In this document: one piece after another, positions 21,846 through 33,847 of the stretch | How the letters are laid out: each line of letters begins with the position of its first letter | Position numbering within the stretch: the first letter of the stretch is position 1 | Assembly: GCA_963931925.1 (NCBI GenBank) | Contig: OZ007582.1 | Coordinates: 35,957,336-36,021,335 of the forward strand | Length of the DNA: 64,000 nt | DNA from: Onchidella celtica | Taxonomy: Eukaryota > Mollusca > Gastropoda > Systellommatophora > Onchidiidae | Reading direction: 5' to 3' | Translations under genes and position numbers: made by a program | The notes under the pieces: generated by a model | Databases searched by the model: none | What the model saw: the letters and a program-made list of their open reading frames with translations, nothing else | What the model was told of the DNA's origin: nothing

Positions 21846-23124
21846 ACAAACTTTCTGCTTCCACCCCAAAGGAAAGACATAACAGCACCCTCTTTGTGAT
21901 CCAAATAAAGATACAAATGTTTACCACGTCCCCTCCTGTTCTTATCTCCCTTCGCCATTTCTTTCATCAGTCTTCTCCTCCTGATTGGCATATTCCAATT
22001 ACGTCATCAAATTTGAGATGTGCACACCATCAAGCTTCAAAGATACGGACAAGCCAAATCAATAGTGTTGAATTAAACAGGACCTCGCACTCTGACGAGT
22101 CTGAAACAAATTTGTGAGCCTAGTTGCTTGGAATGAAGCTCAAATCTGAGATGAAACGGACGCAAAGCAGACCTGATCCAGTGCTCTGATGGCTTGAAAG
22201 AGCTTTATAGAGGGATGAAACTAATTCGAGGGTTATCAACCAGAATGTGTGACGTCTAATTGAAGAGTCCACGGAAATAACGGGATCAGCCACAGATTTC
22301 ATGTTCAGAGAAAACTGAGCACTGAAGTAGGTTGTACAATGGAATACTATTCACTTGGGCCCGGGGCCAACAACCAATCATTTCTACATTCTGATTTAGC
22401 TCGTTTTTCCCCGTTGACTCTTCAACCGTATTCATTGCTATCCAAAACACATGACCTTATTTCGTAACCCAATAAACCTAGTCATTTGACCGTGTTGAAG
22501 TTATTGCAAAGTATCTAGTTTTCACTAAGGTTACAAATTTCAACTTGTTTTTCTCAATTTGGCAAATTTGGACATAACACTTTCTGGTTAAGTTGCCAAT
22601 CCTGGAAATGAAAACGCCGAGCTACCAAACGCATTTCCTGGTCTATTCAGGGGCGGCGACCACTAGCTACTCTTCCCCCAAACTCGACTCACGCAGTACC
22701 TTTCCAAACTTCACCCGACACGCGCGCAGTGTTTTTTTCTCACCTCCCAAAATAACACCGTGTGGAATGATGGATAACTCCAGGTTGAAAATGCAGCGCT
22801 CGCACGTGTGTGACCGTGAGGGGATAGGCCAGGGGGAATGGCATATGATATACCCAGATCTAACCTGGATATCATATTACAAACGAAAAAGAAATGTTTT
22901 GTGAGAGGGGCGATAAAACACTGATAAACAGTTGGAATAGCCAGAAATGGCGTTCTGTTTATACATTAAAGTTTATTTTAGAACAGCGAATGTACTTTGT
23001 TAAAATCTGAAGGAGTTTGAAATCTGCAGGAATAGATTTATGCGTGAATTTGTAGGGGAAATGCTGTGTGGAGACTGAGGTATGGGAATGAAAGAGCGTG
23101 CTTGTTGGTTAATTCTTTATTTGT
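21846..23124. other. No gene recognised
   Basis: Mixed-composition sequence with only short open frames and no domain, splice or repeat match that I can defend. A CAGGGGCGGCGACC motif at about 22648 resembles a hAT end, but no partner end was found. Confidence 0.5.
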
Positions 23125-23556
23125 TCAACGTTTCATTGTCTCATTCATTCATTTAATCACTAATTCATTCATTCATTCATTCATTCATTCATTCACTCAT
23201 TAAGTCATTCATTCATTCATTCATTCCTTTGTTCATTCATCACTAACTAAGTCATTCATTTATTCACTCATTCATTCATTCACTCATTCATTCATTCATT
23301 CATTCATTTATTCATTTATCCATGCGTTCATTCATTCACTAAGTCATTCATTCATTCACTCACTAAGTCATTCATTCATTCATTCTTTTGTTCATTCCTC
23401 ATTAAGTAAGTCATTAATTTTATTCATTCATTTTTTCATTCATTTACTCATTCATTCATTCATTCATTCATCCATTTATTCACTAAGTCATTTATTCCTT
23501 CACACAGTTACATTCTTTCATTCAGTCATTCATACATTCATTCATTCATTCCCAAT
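23125..23556. repeat. (TCAT)n tetranucleotide array with higher-order CACTAAGTCATT variants
   Basis: About 430 bp of imperfect TTCA/TCAT units. The interruption CACTAAGTCATTCATTC recurs several times (about 23192, 23336, 23361, 23480), indicating blockwise duplication. Confidence 0.93.
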
Positions 23557-23859
23557 ACCTTTCATGAATCTGTTCTTCTCTCACTCCAGGGAAGGAAATT
23601 AAAGGTTTAGGCAGCACCGACAAGCCAACACGCTGGTGCTTAAAGGTGAGTACCACACCTATGTCTGTCTGTCTGTCTGTTCGTGCTTCTGTCAGCAGAC
23701 ATGTTTGTTTGCACTGTCCAGTTAACAACATCTCCCTCGCCCCGTTGACAAGTGACTGCAAATTGGCGTCGTCCTGTATTTTCATTGAGAAGTCGTGTTG
23801 TTGTTTTTTTTGCCTGTGTGTGTGTGTGGGAGGGGGGGGGGAATTATTGACATTCTTGT

Positions 23860-24300
23860 TTTCTTTCTTCTTCTCTCTATTTTTGTCTTTCTTTCTCTCT
23901 CTCTCGTTGTATCCATCTTTCTTTCTTTCTTTCTCTCTCTGTTTTCTCCCTCTTTCTTTCTCTCTCGTTCTATCTCTCTCTTTCTTTCTCTCTCGTTCTA
24001 TCTCTCTCTTTCTTTCTCTCTCGTTCTATCTCTCTCTTTCTTTCTCTCTCTCTCTCGTTCTATCTCTCTCTTTCTTTCTTTCTCTCTCTCTTTCCCTCTC
24101 TTTCTTTTTCTCTCTCTCGTTCTATCCTCCCTTTCTTTCTTGCTCTCTCTCTTTCCCTCTCATTCTTTTTCTCTCTCTCTCGTTCTATCCCTCTCTTTCT
24201 TTCTTTATTTCTTTCTTTCTTTCTTTCTCTTTTCTGTCTTTCTCTATCGTTCTATCTCTCTTTCTGTCTTTCTCTCTCTCTCTCTCTCGTTCTATGTTTC

Positions 24301-24332
<32 letters not shown>

Positions 24333-24335
24333 AAT
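23860..24335. repeat. TTTC / CT microsatellite with recurrent CGTTCTATC
   Basis: TTTC and TCTC repeats with the phrase CTCTCGTTCTATCTCTCTC repeated at least six times, so part of this is a minisatellite of about 30-60 bp units. The long Ser/Leu/Phe frames are compositional. Confidence 0.93.
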
Positions 24336-25032
24336 CTCTTTCCCCGTGTGTGTATGTATCTCTTGTTCTTGTTGTTGTTCCTAGTGTACCGATATGCAAA
24401 GCACCATTTTTGTGTTTATTGTTAACGTTTTTTACCAAGCTCTGCTGCAGTCCTATGGCTTTTCTTTAAATACATACCGGAAAAAGAGAACTGTGAGTGA
24501 GAGAAAGAAAAAGAGAAAACAAAACTCTCCCTCCTCTCTCTTTCCCCTCTCCTCCTCCTCTCTCTCTCTCTTTTTCCTTCCCTCACCCCCTCTTTTTCTC
24601 TCCCCTCTCTCTGCCATTCTCTTTTTCCCTGTTAGTCTTTCACTTTGACTCTCTCTCTCTCTCTCTTTAAATCTCCTGTACTTTTTTCCTTAAAAAAAAA
24701 AAAAAAATTCCTTCCTCGCTGATCGGTGGCCTTGATGAAAGAAACAGTGTGTTTTAGGCCTAAAATACGCTTAATACTGCTGCATTATCAAGCAGCATGT
24801 TAGGAACAAAACTTGGCATCAGTTACTGGGAAAATTTTTAATAGTGCGCTAAATCGGGTGCACAAGGGCGTCAACACTGTCTCTGTCTGCCTGCAAGAGT
24901 TCTCTTCTCTCCCTCCCCCCCCCCTCCCCCCAAATACCTTGTTAGATCTGGAGTGCCAGCATTCAAATCCCAGCATCTTCTGTCGAGTGAACGTTAATTG
25001 CGTGCAACATTTTTTGCCTTATCTGTGATCTA
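24336..25032. other. No gene recognised; CT-rich and A/C homopolymers
   Basis: Contains a CT-rich tract (about 24520-24670), an A15 run at about 24693 and C-rich runs near 24915. No credible exon seen. Confidence 0.5.
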
Positions 25033-25238
25033 GGCACAGGGTGGTTCTTAACTTTGGGTGGGTGTGCAGGGGAGAGGGGGTGAACTGGGGCCGGGGAAGG
25101 GAGGTGGGGGGGGGGGGTCTTCCAAATGAATATTTCAATGGCAAAAACTTTCTTTTTATGCCCGACGACCTGGAATTCGCTGCCTCAAACTTAATAGTTT
25201 TTGTTTGTTCTGTCGCCATTTTCTGAAGAAAAAAAAAT

Positions 25239-25440
25239 CTGGAGATCTTTTAATATGTAGAAGAGCTATAATGCACACTTTGATACTTGTTTAAAATGCG
25301 TTGTGGCATTTATCAAGCTGTTTCACAGTACCAATTTGTTCTAACTCCTTATCATGATTTAAATATCAAAGCCGTAAGCGTTTAACGTCGAATTTCTCAG
25401 CTTGGCACAAAGTGGAGTTGGAAAAACAAATAAGAATTAA
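25239..25440 (+). repeat. M5-family interspersed repeat, copy 2
   Basis: Matches 6577-6760 from GGAGATCTTTTAATATG through AAAATGCGTTGTGGCAT, TATCAAGCTGTTTCACAGT and TTTAACGTCGAATTTCTCAG to GTGGAGTTGG. Confidence 0.7.
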
Positions 25441-25476
25441 AGTCGTGATAAACTATAACTATATATAAGTGTGTGC

Positions 25477-25895
25477 GGCTACCGCCCGCCAAGATGAGCT
25501 AGTCCCTTATTTTGGTGGTATGGAGAGATTGGTATCACGATAAAAATTATTCAAAGTCTTTTCATTCGGTGAAAAAAAAATTGCTGTAATTTAATTAGCA
25601 CAGAGATAATAATGGCCTCTAAAAAACAGGAAATGATACAACCACAGTTTTGAGAAAAACGCTTCTAAAGGTTCAACTTTTAGTCAAAATTATTGATGGT
25701 GACTCGAATCAAAGTCAGTTTTGAGGCATTTACCTTTCTCAAACAGGATTATCATTTCGAAAAGGAATAGTAAAGAGGTTAAACTTTTCAAAAATACTGA
25801 AAACGCAAAATCGATAAAATTGACCCTATGACGCCTTTTAATGATTTTCTCGAATCGGGTAGTGCCGAAATGTGCCTCAATTGGTCGGGCTGCTA
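25477..25895 (+). mobile_element. M4-family MITE, copy 1
   Basis: About 415 bp aligned end to end with 39816-40234. Shared landmarks are GGTGGTATGGAGA, ACAACCACAGTTTTGAG, AAAACGCTT, GGATTATCATTT, AGTAAAGAGGTTAAACTT and GATTTTCTCGAAT. This copy's left terminus (CCGCCCGCCAAGATGAG) is eroded; the right terminus GTGCCTCAATTGGTCGGGC is recognisable. Confidence 0.75.
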
Positions 25896-25939
25896 TCTGA
25901 ATATACAGAGGAAGTTAATTTTAAAGGGATGAGAACCAC

Positions 25940-27294
25940 TGATCTGGCAGATCTGCCGATTCCATCTTGTCAAGACGAGAGACCCCCGCCCAATCCATTA
26001 GGTTGGGTCTGTTCTTATCTGTTTGTTTCATACAGTGTATTGTTTTCAAGAGCAGCGGTTCTGAAACTTTTGAAATCAGTTTTCCCTGTATATCTCTCCA
26101 TTACTGTTTGATGGGTTCGTATCTCCCATGGCCCAGTGGCGAGATTATAAAGACATATTTTTATACTTTGCTTTCTGATTCTGTGTGTATTATGTAATTT
26201 TCGCTATCGACTTTTGACACCTCATTTGGTGGCTTTGATTCTATAGACCTCACAACACTGATAGAGTTAGGATCAGTGGAATTAAACCAAAGATACTAGA
26301 AAGAATAAGATGAAACAGCTGGCGCGTTTAGCGTGCACAGATTTCGCACTGCCACCTAGCGGTGCATGCGCAAAAGTCATGAACACTACCATAGGGAAAA
26401 TGCTAAATGTTGTCCACTGTCCAGTTATCGCTGTAGGCCTTGATTACAATCGCTTATTTTGTAACTATAACTTCAATCGCCGTAGGAAAGCGCTGGCTTT
26501 TCTTTTTTTTTTTTTTTTTAAAGTCATAGTAGCACTGTAACAAATCCGCATCATTTATTTATCATTATTTCCAGCATTCCTCTCGTGCAATGCGCCATGG
26601 ACCCCGCCACCAATCAGCGCTCAAACTGTCTGCACGATTAAGTTCTCTACAGGCACGAACATGGGAGTGTCTCATCTTATTGTAGCTATTATCTTTGATT
26701 TAACAACAGAGACCGAGTTGAAATTATCATGCACAATTTCGAAAAAAAAAATAGAAAACGTGACTTTGTCCTTCCATAATACACACATTTCGTATGCACT
26801 ATTTAACCCCCCCCCCCCCCCAGGGTACAATTGCCAGTCCCAAAGCTTCTGAAATAATAGTTTACGCTCAACTGATTTTAAAAAGTCAGATTAATGCAAA
26901 AATATAAATATTTTATGGGAATTTTTTTTTTACTGTATTAGGAAGGGCAAGTGTATGAAAGATAGAGTATTCCGACTCCAGGTGACCAATCCCAAGTAGG
27001 ATACACTTGGCGCTATAGGGTTAACGACCTAGCGAACATCCTTTCTGATGTCTTCCCATTTTCTACCAAAGTTCATTTCCATCACTTTGAGAATCCCTGT
27101 ATTAGAGGGTGCTGTGTTGTGTTCACTTTGTTTTTTTCCTTACGCTATATCTGACCCCTTTCTTCTCTGTTCTATTTTTGTCTTTGTCTATCTCAAACAT
27201 TTCCTACCTGCCGGTGTTTTATGTTAAACTGTCTGACGGTTCTTTCTTTCTGGTGCTTCTTCTTCGTCGTCTCCCCGTCCCTCCTTCCCACCCT

Positions 27295-27297
<3 letters not shown>
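25940..27297. other. No gene recognised; hAT-like ends and C homopolymer
   Basis: Holds an AGCAGCGGTTCTGAAAC terminus (about 26052), a C15-16 run after ATTTAA (about 26808-26822) and a CTTTGAGAATCCCTG terminus (about 27084), possibly ends of decayed hAT-like copies. No coding exon is supported. Confidence 0.4.
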
Positions 27298-27373
<76 letters not shown>

Positions 27374-27448
27374 GTTCTCTTTCACTGTCTGTCCCTGTCA
27401 CTCTCTGTTCTGTTCTCTCTTTGTCTGTCTCTGTCACTCTGTCCTTCT

Positions 27449-27496
<48 letters not shown>

Positions 27497-27740
27497 CTCT
27501 GTTCGTTCTCTCTCTATCTCTCTGTTTGTTTCTGTCACTCTCTCTCTCCTTTTCTCTTTCTCCCTCTTTGTCTCAATCACTCTCTCTCTCTCTTTCACTT
27601 TCTCCCTCTCTCTTTCTCTCTTTCTCTCTTACACACAATCTCTCTCTCTCAATCTGTCTCTCTCTCTCTGTCTCCCCCTCTCTCTCTCTCTCTATTTTTT
27701 TTGGTCTCTCTCTCTTTATATCTGTTTGCCTGTCTGTCTT
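27298..27740. repeat. (CT)n and imperfect CT/TCTG microsatellite
   Basis: A pure CT run of about 70 bp (27298-27369) followed by imperfect CT, TCTG and TTTC repeats. Long frames on both strands encode only Ser/Leu or Arg/Glu repeats. Confidence 0.95.
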
Positions 27741-28020
27741 TTCCATAAACACTGTCTGTCTGTGTCTGTACCATTTTTCCACAGAACTGGTACTTTTCGT
27801 CCTTTCAAGGATCAGCTGTTGGCCTTCAAATATAATATATATTATATATATTTCAAACTGCCTTTTCTCGTTTTGCTATTTTCTTTCATTTGTTTTGAAT
27901 TTCGTTTGTTGTAACGAATAAAAGATAAAAGTACGAAAAAAAAGGGGATATCACAAGCAATGGTCAGCGGCTTGTTTTTTAAGAAAGCGCCTGAGGGTCA
28001 ATCAGTCATAATAATCTCTA

Positions 28021-28022
28021 TC

Positions 28023-28119
<97 letters not shown>

Positions 28120-28140
28120 CATTTATCTATCTATCTATCA

Positions 28141-28178
<38 letters not shown>
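28021..28178. repeat. (TCTA)n microsatellite
   Basis: Nearly pure ATCT/TCTA tetranucleotide with CCATTTATC and ATCAATC interruptions. Same type as 4430-4606 and 56220-56355. Confidence 0.95.
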
Positions 28179-28374
28179 ATCTGTCTATTTCTCTCTCTCT
28201 CTCTCTCTGTGTATGCCTCTGTCTCACTCTCTCTCTCTCCCTGTCCTTCTCTCCAGCCCTGTCTCTCTGACTCTTTCTGTTCTTTCTCTCTGACTGTCTT
28301 TCTCTCTTTCTCTCCCCTCTTTCTGTCTGTTTGCCTGTCTCTGTCCGTCTGTCTGTCTGTCCGTCTGTCCGTCC

Positions 28375-28437
<63 letters not shown>
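28179..28437. repeat. CT and (TCTG)n microsatellite
   Basis: Imperfect CT repeats followed by a TCTG/TCCG array (about 28320-28418) and a terminal CT run. The overlapping minus-strand Asp/Arg/Gln/Thr frames are the translation of CAGA repeats. Confidence 0.95.
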
Positions 28438-28869
28438 CATTCAGTCTCAAAACCACCTGAACACACTTAAATAACGTCTACATCAAGACTTGCGTCTGTC
28501 AAGCCCTGGGGCATACACCCATCACTGTAACCCGTGAACTTTAGTAAGAAAATAGCACTAGAAAGGTAAGTTACTGATCTGTTTGTGACTGGCAACGCCT
28601 TTGCGCAACTTTGTCATTTGATACCTTTAAATCCCCTTTTGTCAGTGCGGTTGCAAAATGCTAATGCGTCCTCTAAAAAATTAACGAAGTTATAAAAAAA
28701 TACAGAAAATTTCAAAGATTAATTTTGTTCCAAAATACTGTAGGTTTTTATGATTTTTGTAGGTAGTAGTTATGTAATATGTAATAGTAGTAATTCAGAG
28801 CAAAGGTGAGGTGGTTAGCGATGAATTTCTAGTTAATGCTCGGAAAAAGTGGGATTGAAAGAACGAAGA
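28438..28869. other. No gene recognised
   Basis: Unique-looking AT-rich sequence; no exon or repeat match found. Confidence 0.45.
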
Positions 28870-29260
28870 TAAAAAGAGTAAACTTGCCTTCTTCCCTCCT
28901 TCCTTCCGTCTTTCCTGCCCCCCCCCCCCCCATTCTTCATTCTCTCGTCCGTCTTCTGACCTTTTTTCCTTCCTTCATTCCTGCCCTCCCTCCATGCTTC
29001 CTTCTCTCGTTCTTCCTTTGACTTTTTCCCTTCCTTCCTCCTTTCCTTCTTTCATTCTTACCCTTCCCCATTCTTCCTTCTCTCGTTCCTCCTTTGTCCT
29101 TCTTTCCTTCCTCCCTCCCTCCTTCCTTCGTCCTTTGCCCTCTGTTTCTTCTTTCTTTTCCCCCTTCCTTCATCCTGCCATCCTTCTTGTTCCTCCCTTC
29201 CTTCCTTCATTCTTCTCTTTCCTTCCTTCCTTCCATCCTTCCTTCTTTCACTCCTCCAGA
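28870..29260. repeat. TTCC/CTTC pyrimidine-rich repeat
   Basis: Imperfect TTCC repeats with a C14 run near 28918. The phrase CTTCTCTCGTTC and variants recur at about 28991 and 29071, so blocks have been duplicated. Confidence 0.9.
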
Positions 29261-29467
29261 GATCTGCTCCTTTCTCGTCCCCTCCAACTCTGTCATGCCT
29301 ACCCCCTTTCTTTCTATCAGAGATCTACTCACTGAGGTGAAGAAAATAACTTTTTATTTTTTTTATTTGTTTTGGCTTGTGCTTCCTTTTTTTTCTCCAC
29401 TTCCCTCATGTTCATCCCACTCACTGTCTCCTTCCCGTTAATTCCCACACCCCACTCCCCACCTTAA

Positions 29468-29675
29468 GGGTGAAACAGGTCCAGGCTGGTGTAGGCATCA
29501 GACTGGCGCTATACCACCCATAGAATTTGCTTCACACTAACACAACAGCCGCTGTCCACACCTCGACCCAAGCGAGATGCAGCGGGCAGTGCGCTATTGT
29601 GTTAGAGTGAAGCAAAATCTATGGGTGGCGATCCACCAGCCTGGCACCTACACCAGGCTTACTCTGTTTCATCCC
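29468..29675. mobile_element. Fold-back element with about 79-bp arms
   Basis: Left arm 29468-29546 (GGGTGAAACAG, CTGGTGTAGGCATC, CACCCATAGAATTTGCTTC) and right arm about 29597-29675 (GAAGCAAAATCTATGGGTG, ACCTACACCAGGC, CTGTTTCATCCC) are inverted repeats of roughly 85% identity by eye, with a spacer of about 50 bp. No coding content. A terminal-inverted-repeat MITE is the likeliest explanation. Confidence 0.75.
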
Positions 29676-30039
29676 TCATTGAAGGCCCAGGGGCCTCCCG
29701 ACTTGAAACTTTAACGTCTTCAAGACGTCAGAATTCCCCCCAAGTTTCGCCCACTCAGTTTCTAGCTATGCAGAGATTTACTGCATTCCTGCCTCATCAT
29801 AGCAAAGGCTCAATGTTTCATCTGTAGCATTAATTACCTTAATGTAAACACGGCAAAATGATATATTACCTAATGTTTTCTCAACTTCAAAATGATACTG
29901 TGTAATTTAAACAAAAACAAAAGCGGTGGCGAAGGGCTTTGATAATTGGCTCGGGCGAGGAGGGCTCCGAAAGATGAAAAGTGGTGTGGAACGAGAAAGG
30001 GCAGATGCAAATAACTTGAAAACTCTCTTTCGCTTTCTC

Positions 30040-30040
30040 C

Positions 30041-30094
<54 letters not shown>

Positions 30095-30520
30095 CTCTCT
30101 TTCTCTCCCTCTCCTTCTGTCTGTCTCTCTCTTCTCTGTTCCCTCTCTCTCTGTGTTCTGTTCCTCCCCCTTGCCCCTTTTTTTTCCTCTCCCCCTTTCC
30201 CCTCTCTCTTCTCTCTCTCTCTCTCTCTTCTTTCTCTCTCTCATCTCTCTCTCTCATCTCTCTCTCATCTCTCTCTCTCATCTCTCTCTCTGATCTCTCT
30301 CTCTCATCTCACTCTCTCATCTCTCTCTCTCATCTCACTCTCTCATCTCTCTCTCTCATCTCTCTCTCTCATCTCTCTCTCTCATCTCTCTCTCTCATCT
30401 CACTCTCTCATCTCTCTCTCTCATCTCTCTCTCTCATCTCTCTCTCTCATCTCACTCTCTCATCTCTCTCTCTCATCTCACTCTCTCTTTCTCTCATCTC
30501 TCTCCTCTTCTTTTTCTCTG
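30040..30520. repeat. (CT)n followed by CATCTCTCTCTCT minisatellite
   Basis: A CT run (30046-30092), CT-rich sequence, then about 20 units of 12-14 bp built on CATCTCTCTCTCT with ACTCTCT variants (about 30240-30500). The variants alternate in a higher-order pattern. Confidence 0.92.
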
Positions 30521-31605
30521 GCTCTCTCCTGCCCTTTCTTTCTTCCCTCTTTTTTTCTCTCCTTCTCTCCCGCCACTCTCACGTTCTGTTTATCCCCCAA
30601 ACATCCTCTCCTCCTCTTCACTCTCTGCTATCCTGGCCATTCCTTCTCTTTTCCAGTAAAAATAAACTCCTATCCCCTCCCCCTCCAACTTCCACGCCCT
30701 TCCGTTGTTTTAACGCATTAGTCGGATGCCTTACCCAATCACGAATTCACCCTGCGCACGATAGAAGAGATTTTAATAATCTGCATCTTTGCAAGTGATA
30801 GACAAACAACATTTCAGGAGAAAACACGTACACTGAATCTGCGCCGGGGGCCATTGCGCCGTCGCCAGACGCATTCCCCGCACCGACAGAAAACCACCTA
30901 ACACCTGAGCCACCCCATTCAGAAGTTCACACCAACAAATAGACATCACATTTACACTTCCACCCACCCCTCCCCCCTTCCAAAAAACCCATCCCACCAC
31001 CCTTACCCCGACCGTCACGAATGTTCTCGGCTAGACTGCTCACGTACCTAATAGTATTTTCAGACAGATCTCGCGCCTAGCTATATGCATCCGTGAGTAC
31101 ATTATCTATTATAATATCAACATTTACCAGTTTTCTTACGTGAGATGCACTATTACTATAAACCGTAATTTTTATCCAGGAAACCTACAGATGGTGAAAA
31201 TGTGGTTTGTACGTAATTAATCTGCCTGGATAACTGTTACTGCTTCGTTACTATTTTCTTTGTGTGATTACTGATCGAGTCTATTTTTAATCTGGTATAT
31301 TGTAAGTTTCTCCATTTGACTGTGTTATAGGAGATTATTTTGGTCACGCGACAACTGGAACATCGTGAAATGGATCATGCTCAAGAAATAAAAAGTGCGA
31401 TCATTGACATGAAAAGCGGTTAGATTTGTTAAACATAACATTTTTTTCCCTTTTTTTAAATACTGATGATATGACAATACAGAATGCCATAGAAGTAAAT
31501 GGCTGAGATACATTTTTTTAAAAGGTTAATAGGGCAGCAAAAGCAACAACAAAAAACAAAGTGATATTTGTGATATCGAGCTGTTGGCATGAATTCTGGA
31601 AAAAC
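30521..31605. other. No gene recognised
   Basis: Pyrimidine-rich at first, then mixed. No exon, promoter or repeat family could be supported. Confidence 0.45.
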
Positions 31606-31775
31606 TAGAGATCTTTTAGAATATAGAAGAGGTATAGCAAATGCACACTTTGACATTAAAATTTTGTTTCAAATGCGTTGTGGCACTTTAACAAGCTGTT
31701 TCTCAGTTCCGATTAATTCTTACTCCTTATCATAATACTAGAATCCCAATGTCAAATTTCTCAGTTGTTTGCAGT
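31606..31775 (+). repeat. M5-family interspersed repeat, copy 3
   Basis: Matches copies 1 and 2 from TAGAGATCTTTTAGAATAT through AAATGCGTTGTGGCACTTT to GTCAAATTTCTCAGTTG. It stops exactly where the hairpin element begins. Confidence 0.65.
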
Positions 31776-31776
31776 G

Positions 31777-32030
31777 GTAGGTTTTAGGAATAGAAAAAAG
31801 GAATGGGGGACTGTGTGGGAAGAACTCTCCTGGCTTTCCGTCTTTTGCTTTCCGATTTCCCCCTTCGAAACACGACCAAAACAAACGATGCGCATCGTTT
31901 CTCATTCAAAAAACGGACCAGTGTAAACAAACAACGTTTCGAAGGGGGAAATCGGAAAACAAAAGAGGGAAAGCCAGGAGAGTTCTTCCCACACAGTCCC
32001 CCATTCCTTTTTTCTATTCCTAAATCTACC
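31777..32030. mobile_element. Long hairpin element with nearly identical 95-bp arms
   Basis: Left arm 31777-31871 and right arm 31936-32030 are inverted repeats with only a few mismatches (CCGTC versus CCCTC, TTGCTTTCC versus TTGTTTTCC, and small changes near the outer end). The 64-bp spacer has an inner palindrome AAACGATGCGCATCGTTT at about 31883-31900. ACCAGTGTAAACA occurs both in the spacer (about 31917) and just at the outer right end (about 32028). No coding content. A young fold-back MITE is likely. Confidence 0.85.
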
Positions 32031-33095
32031 AGTGTAAACAGGCCCTTAGGTCGTGAGATGTGTAATTATTTGAGTTATCACATGTGTTCAAGTTGATGGC
32101 CGTTCTGGGCCAGACACTGATGGCATCAAATAATTCAATAGACTCGCAAACGAGATTATAAAACGCAAATGCATCTGGTATGCACATAATATTTGAGACA
32201 CCCCACGTAATGTACATTTCATACTGTGAAGGTGAGCAGGATGGAATGAATACATCAACCCACGCAACATGCTCACGGTAAGAGCACGCTAACACTAACA
32301 GCCACTGAAATTAGCATCTCGTTGCCAAACGTTTACGCTCAAAAATAAATGCTAAAGAACTAGGTTATTATGCAACGGGAAGGATCAGAGATGTTACATA
32401 CGGAGCAGAGCCGTGCAAAATACTGGTTCTTCTTGTGTGAATTTCCTTCTGCTCGTGTGAGTAGTTAGCTGGATTTTCTTCGCTCTTTTGTGTTGTGGTG
32501 TGTGGTATTTCTCAGAACGGATGATAATAATTATCGCTTGGGAGATTTTACCGTCTGTCGGGGACACAAATGAAAAGTGTGAAATCCCCTGCAAGGGACA
32601 ATACTCCAGAGACAGAAGATTCACATAAGAAGGCAAGGCTGGCGACTCACCTGCGGTAGACTTTTAGTGATGCATCCCCTCAGGTACAGTACACTCTGTA
32701 TTGGTTTTAGTAACTAAAATTAAGATTTGGACAGTCATGCAATGCTCAACCCACATTTTGAACAAAAATGGGTTTTGTTTGTATTTGTTTTCGTTGTTGT
32801 TTTCAAATGGTTAGTGGCAAATTTTGTGAGATCAAACTAAATCAATATGCTCGCTGAATCGCGTGTTCAAAATACTTGCCTGTCTTATCATAATAATAAT
32901 AACGATTATAGTAAATAACATTTACATTTCATCACGTGATACAAGCTCGAAGCGCCTCACAGTCATTCTACCACTCACATTCAATTCACCAGTACAGTAC
33001 AAAGAACCTTCTGAAACATGGGACAACTGCATGGATAAAACATGGATAAAATACGTATTTATTTATAATTTATCATTTACAAAGACACAGTATCG
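32031..33095. other. No gene recognised
   Basis: AT-rich mixed sequence with short open frames only. No splice-bounded exon or repeat family is supported. Confidence 0.45.
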
Positions 33096-33342
33096 AGGGA
33101 TATCTGCCATGTTGTTGTAGGCGTCATTTTTGCCGATTTTGAAGTTTTGTCATGAAAGTGGTTCTCTCACTCCTAATTTTGTTATGTATAAGTGTCATTC
33201 CAGTCGGTTAGACACATTCCGAGATATTTGTTGTGTTTGTGACGTAATGTTTTTTTGCGTTTCAGCACTTTTTCCAACCTACTTTCAATCGACATTCTCT
33301 AGAAAAATCCACAATGCACACTCAACAATATGGAAAATACCC
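33096..33342 (+). mobile_element. M2-family MITE, copy 3
   Basis: Left end AGGGATATCTGCCATGTTG, right end CAACAATATGGAAAATACCC. The interior GTTTTGTCATGAAAGTGG, TCTCACTCCTAATTTTGTTA and TTTGTGACGTAATG matches copy 1 in the same orientation. Confidence 0.75.
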
Positions 33343-33847
33343 GACGATCTGTTCATATAATATTGACTATGATCTGTGAAAAAAAAATATTATATAGTAA
33401 AATGTTTAATTTTTTGTCCAGCCTACAGGGTTAAATCGCTGACTCAATAATTAGGCCATTCCAGACAGTGGAATGTTTTGTGATTTCCGCCAGCACAGAC
33501 AGACTCCAGTCTGTGCACCATTAGACTAACTTTAGAAAATGCATCGCGTTTGTTTCCACAGGCTTACGGTTTTCTCGTTTGGACGGCAGCCAGGTGTAGA
33601 TAGATCTATCCACTCCACAGCATGTTACACCGATTTGGCAAATATCCATAATAATGCTGAGTTGGAAACAACAAGAAGAATTCTGGGGCTTTTTTTTTTC
33701 CTTTTGGGTCTCTCTTTAAATTCTCAGGTAATTGTATTTGCATAATTATTTACATTGCAAATAGTTACAGTTACAAGAAGCGGCGGACAAAATAAATATA
33801 GAGGTGAGAATGTGAGTTAATGTACAATAGAAATGAGAAAACAATTA

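Larger units (their letters stand above)
25033..25939. mobile_element. Possible hAT-like composite containing M5 and M4
   Basis: Left end GGTGGTTCTTAACTTTGGG and right end GATGAGAACCACTGATC are approximate inverted repeats of the GTGGTTCTNAA type common to hAT elements. A G10 run lies at about 25107. M5 (25239-25440) and M4 (25477-25895) lie inside. No transposase. The pairing of the two ends is an inference. Confidence 0.35.

Noticed and set aside
23646..24425. A 259-codon Ser/Leu/Phe-rich frame
   Set aside because: It runs through TTTC/CT microsatellite sequence; composition alone explains it.
26803..27024. A further TTAA-flanked element (TTAACCCC... to ...AGGGTTAA)
   Set aside because: The two ends match only in the CCC/GGG next to TTAA, and the left one is a C homopolymer; no inverted repeat beyond that.
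28021..28435. A CRISPR-like array from regular repeats
   Set aside because: The repeats are contiguous tetranucleotides without unique spacers, and the window is clearly animal DNA.
27109..28466. Long frames on both strands at 27.1-28.5 kb
   Set aside because: All are translations of CT, TCTA and TCTG repeats (Ser/Leu on one strand, Arg/Glu/Asp/Thr on the other).
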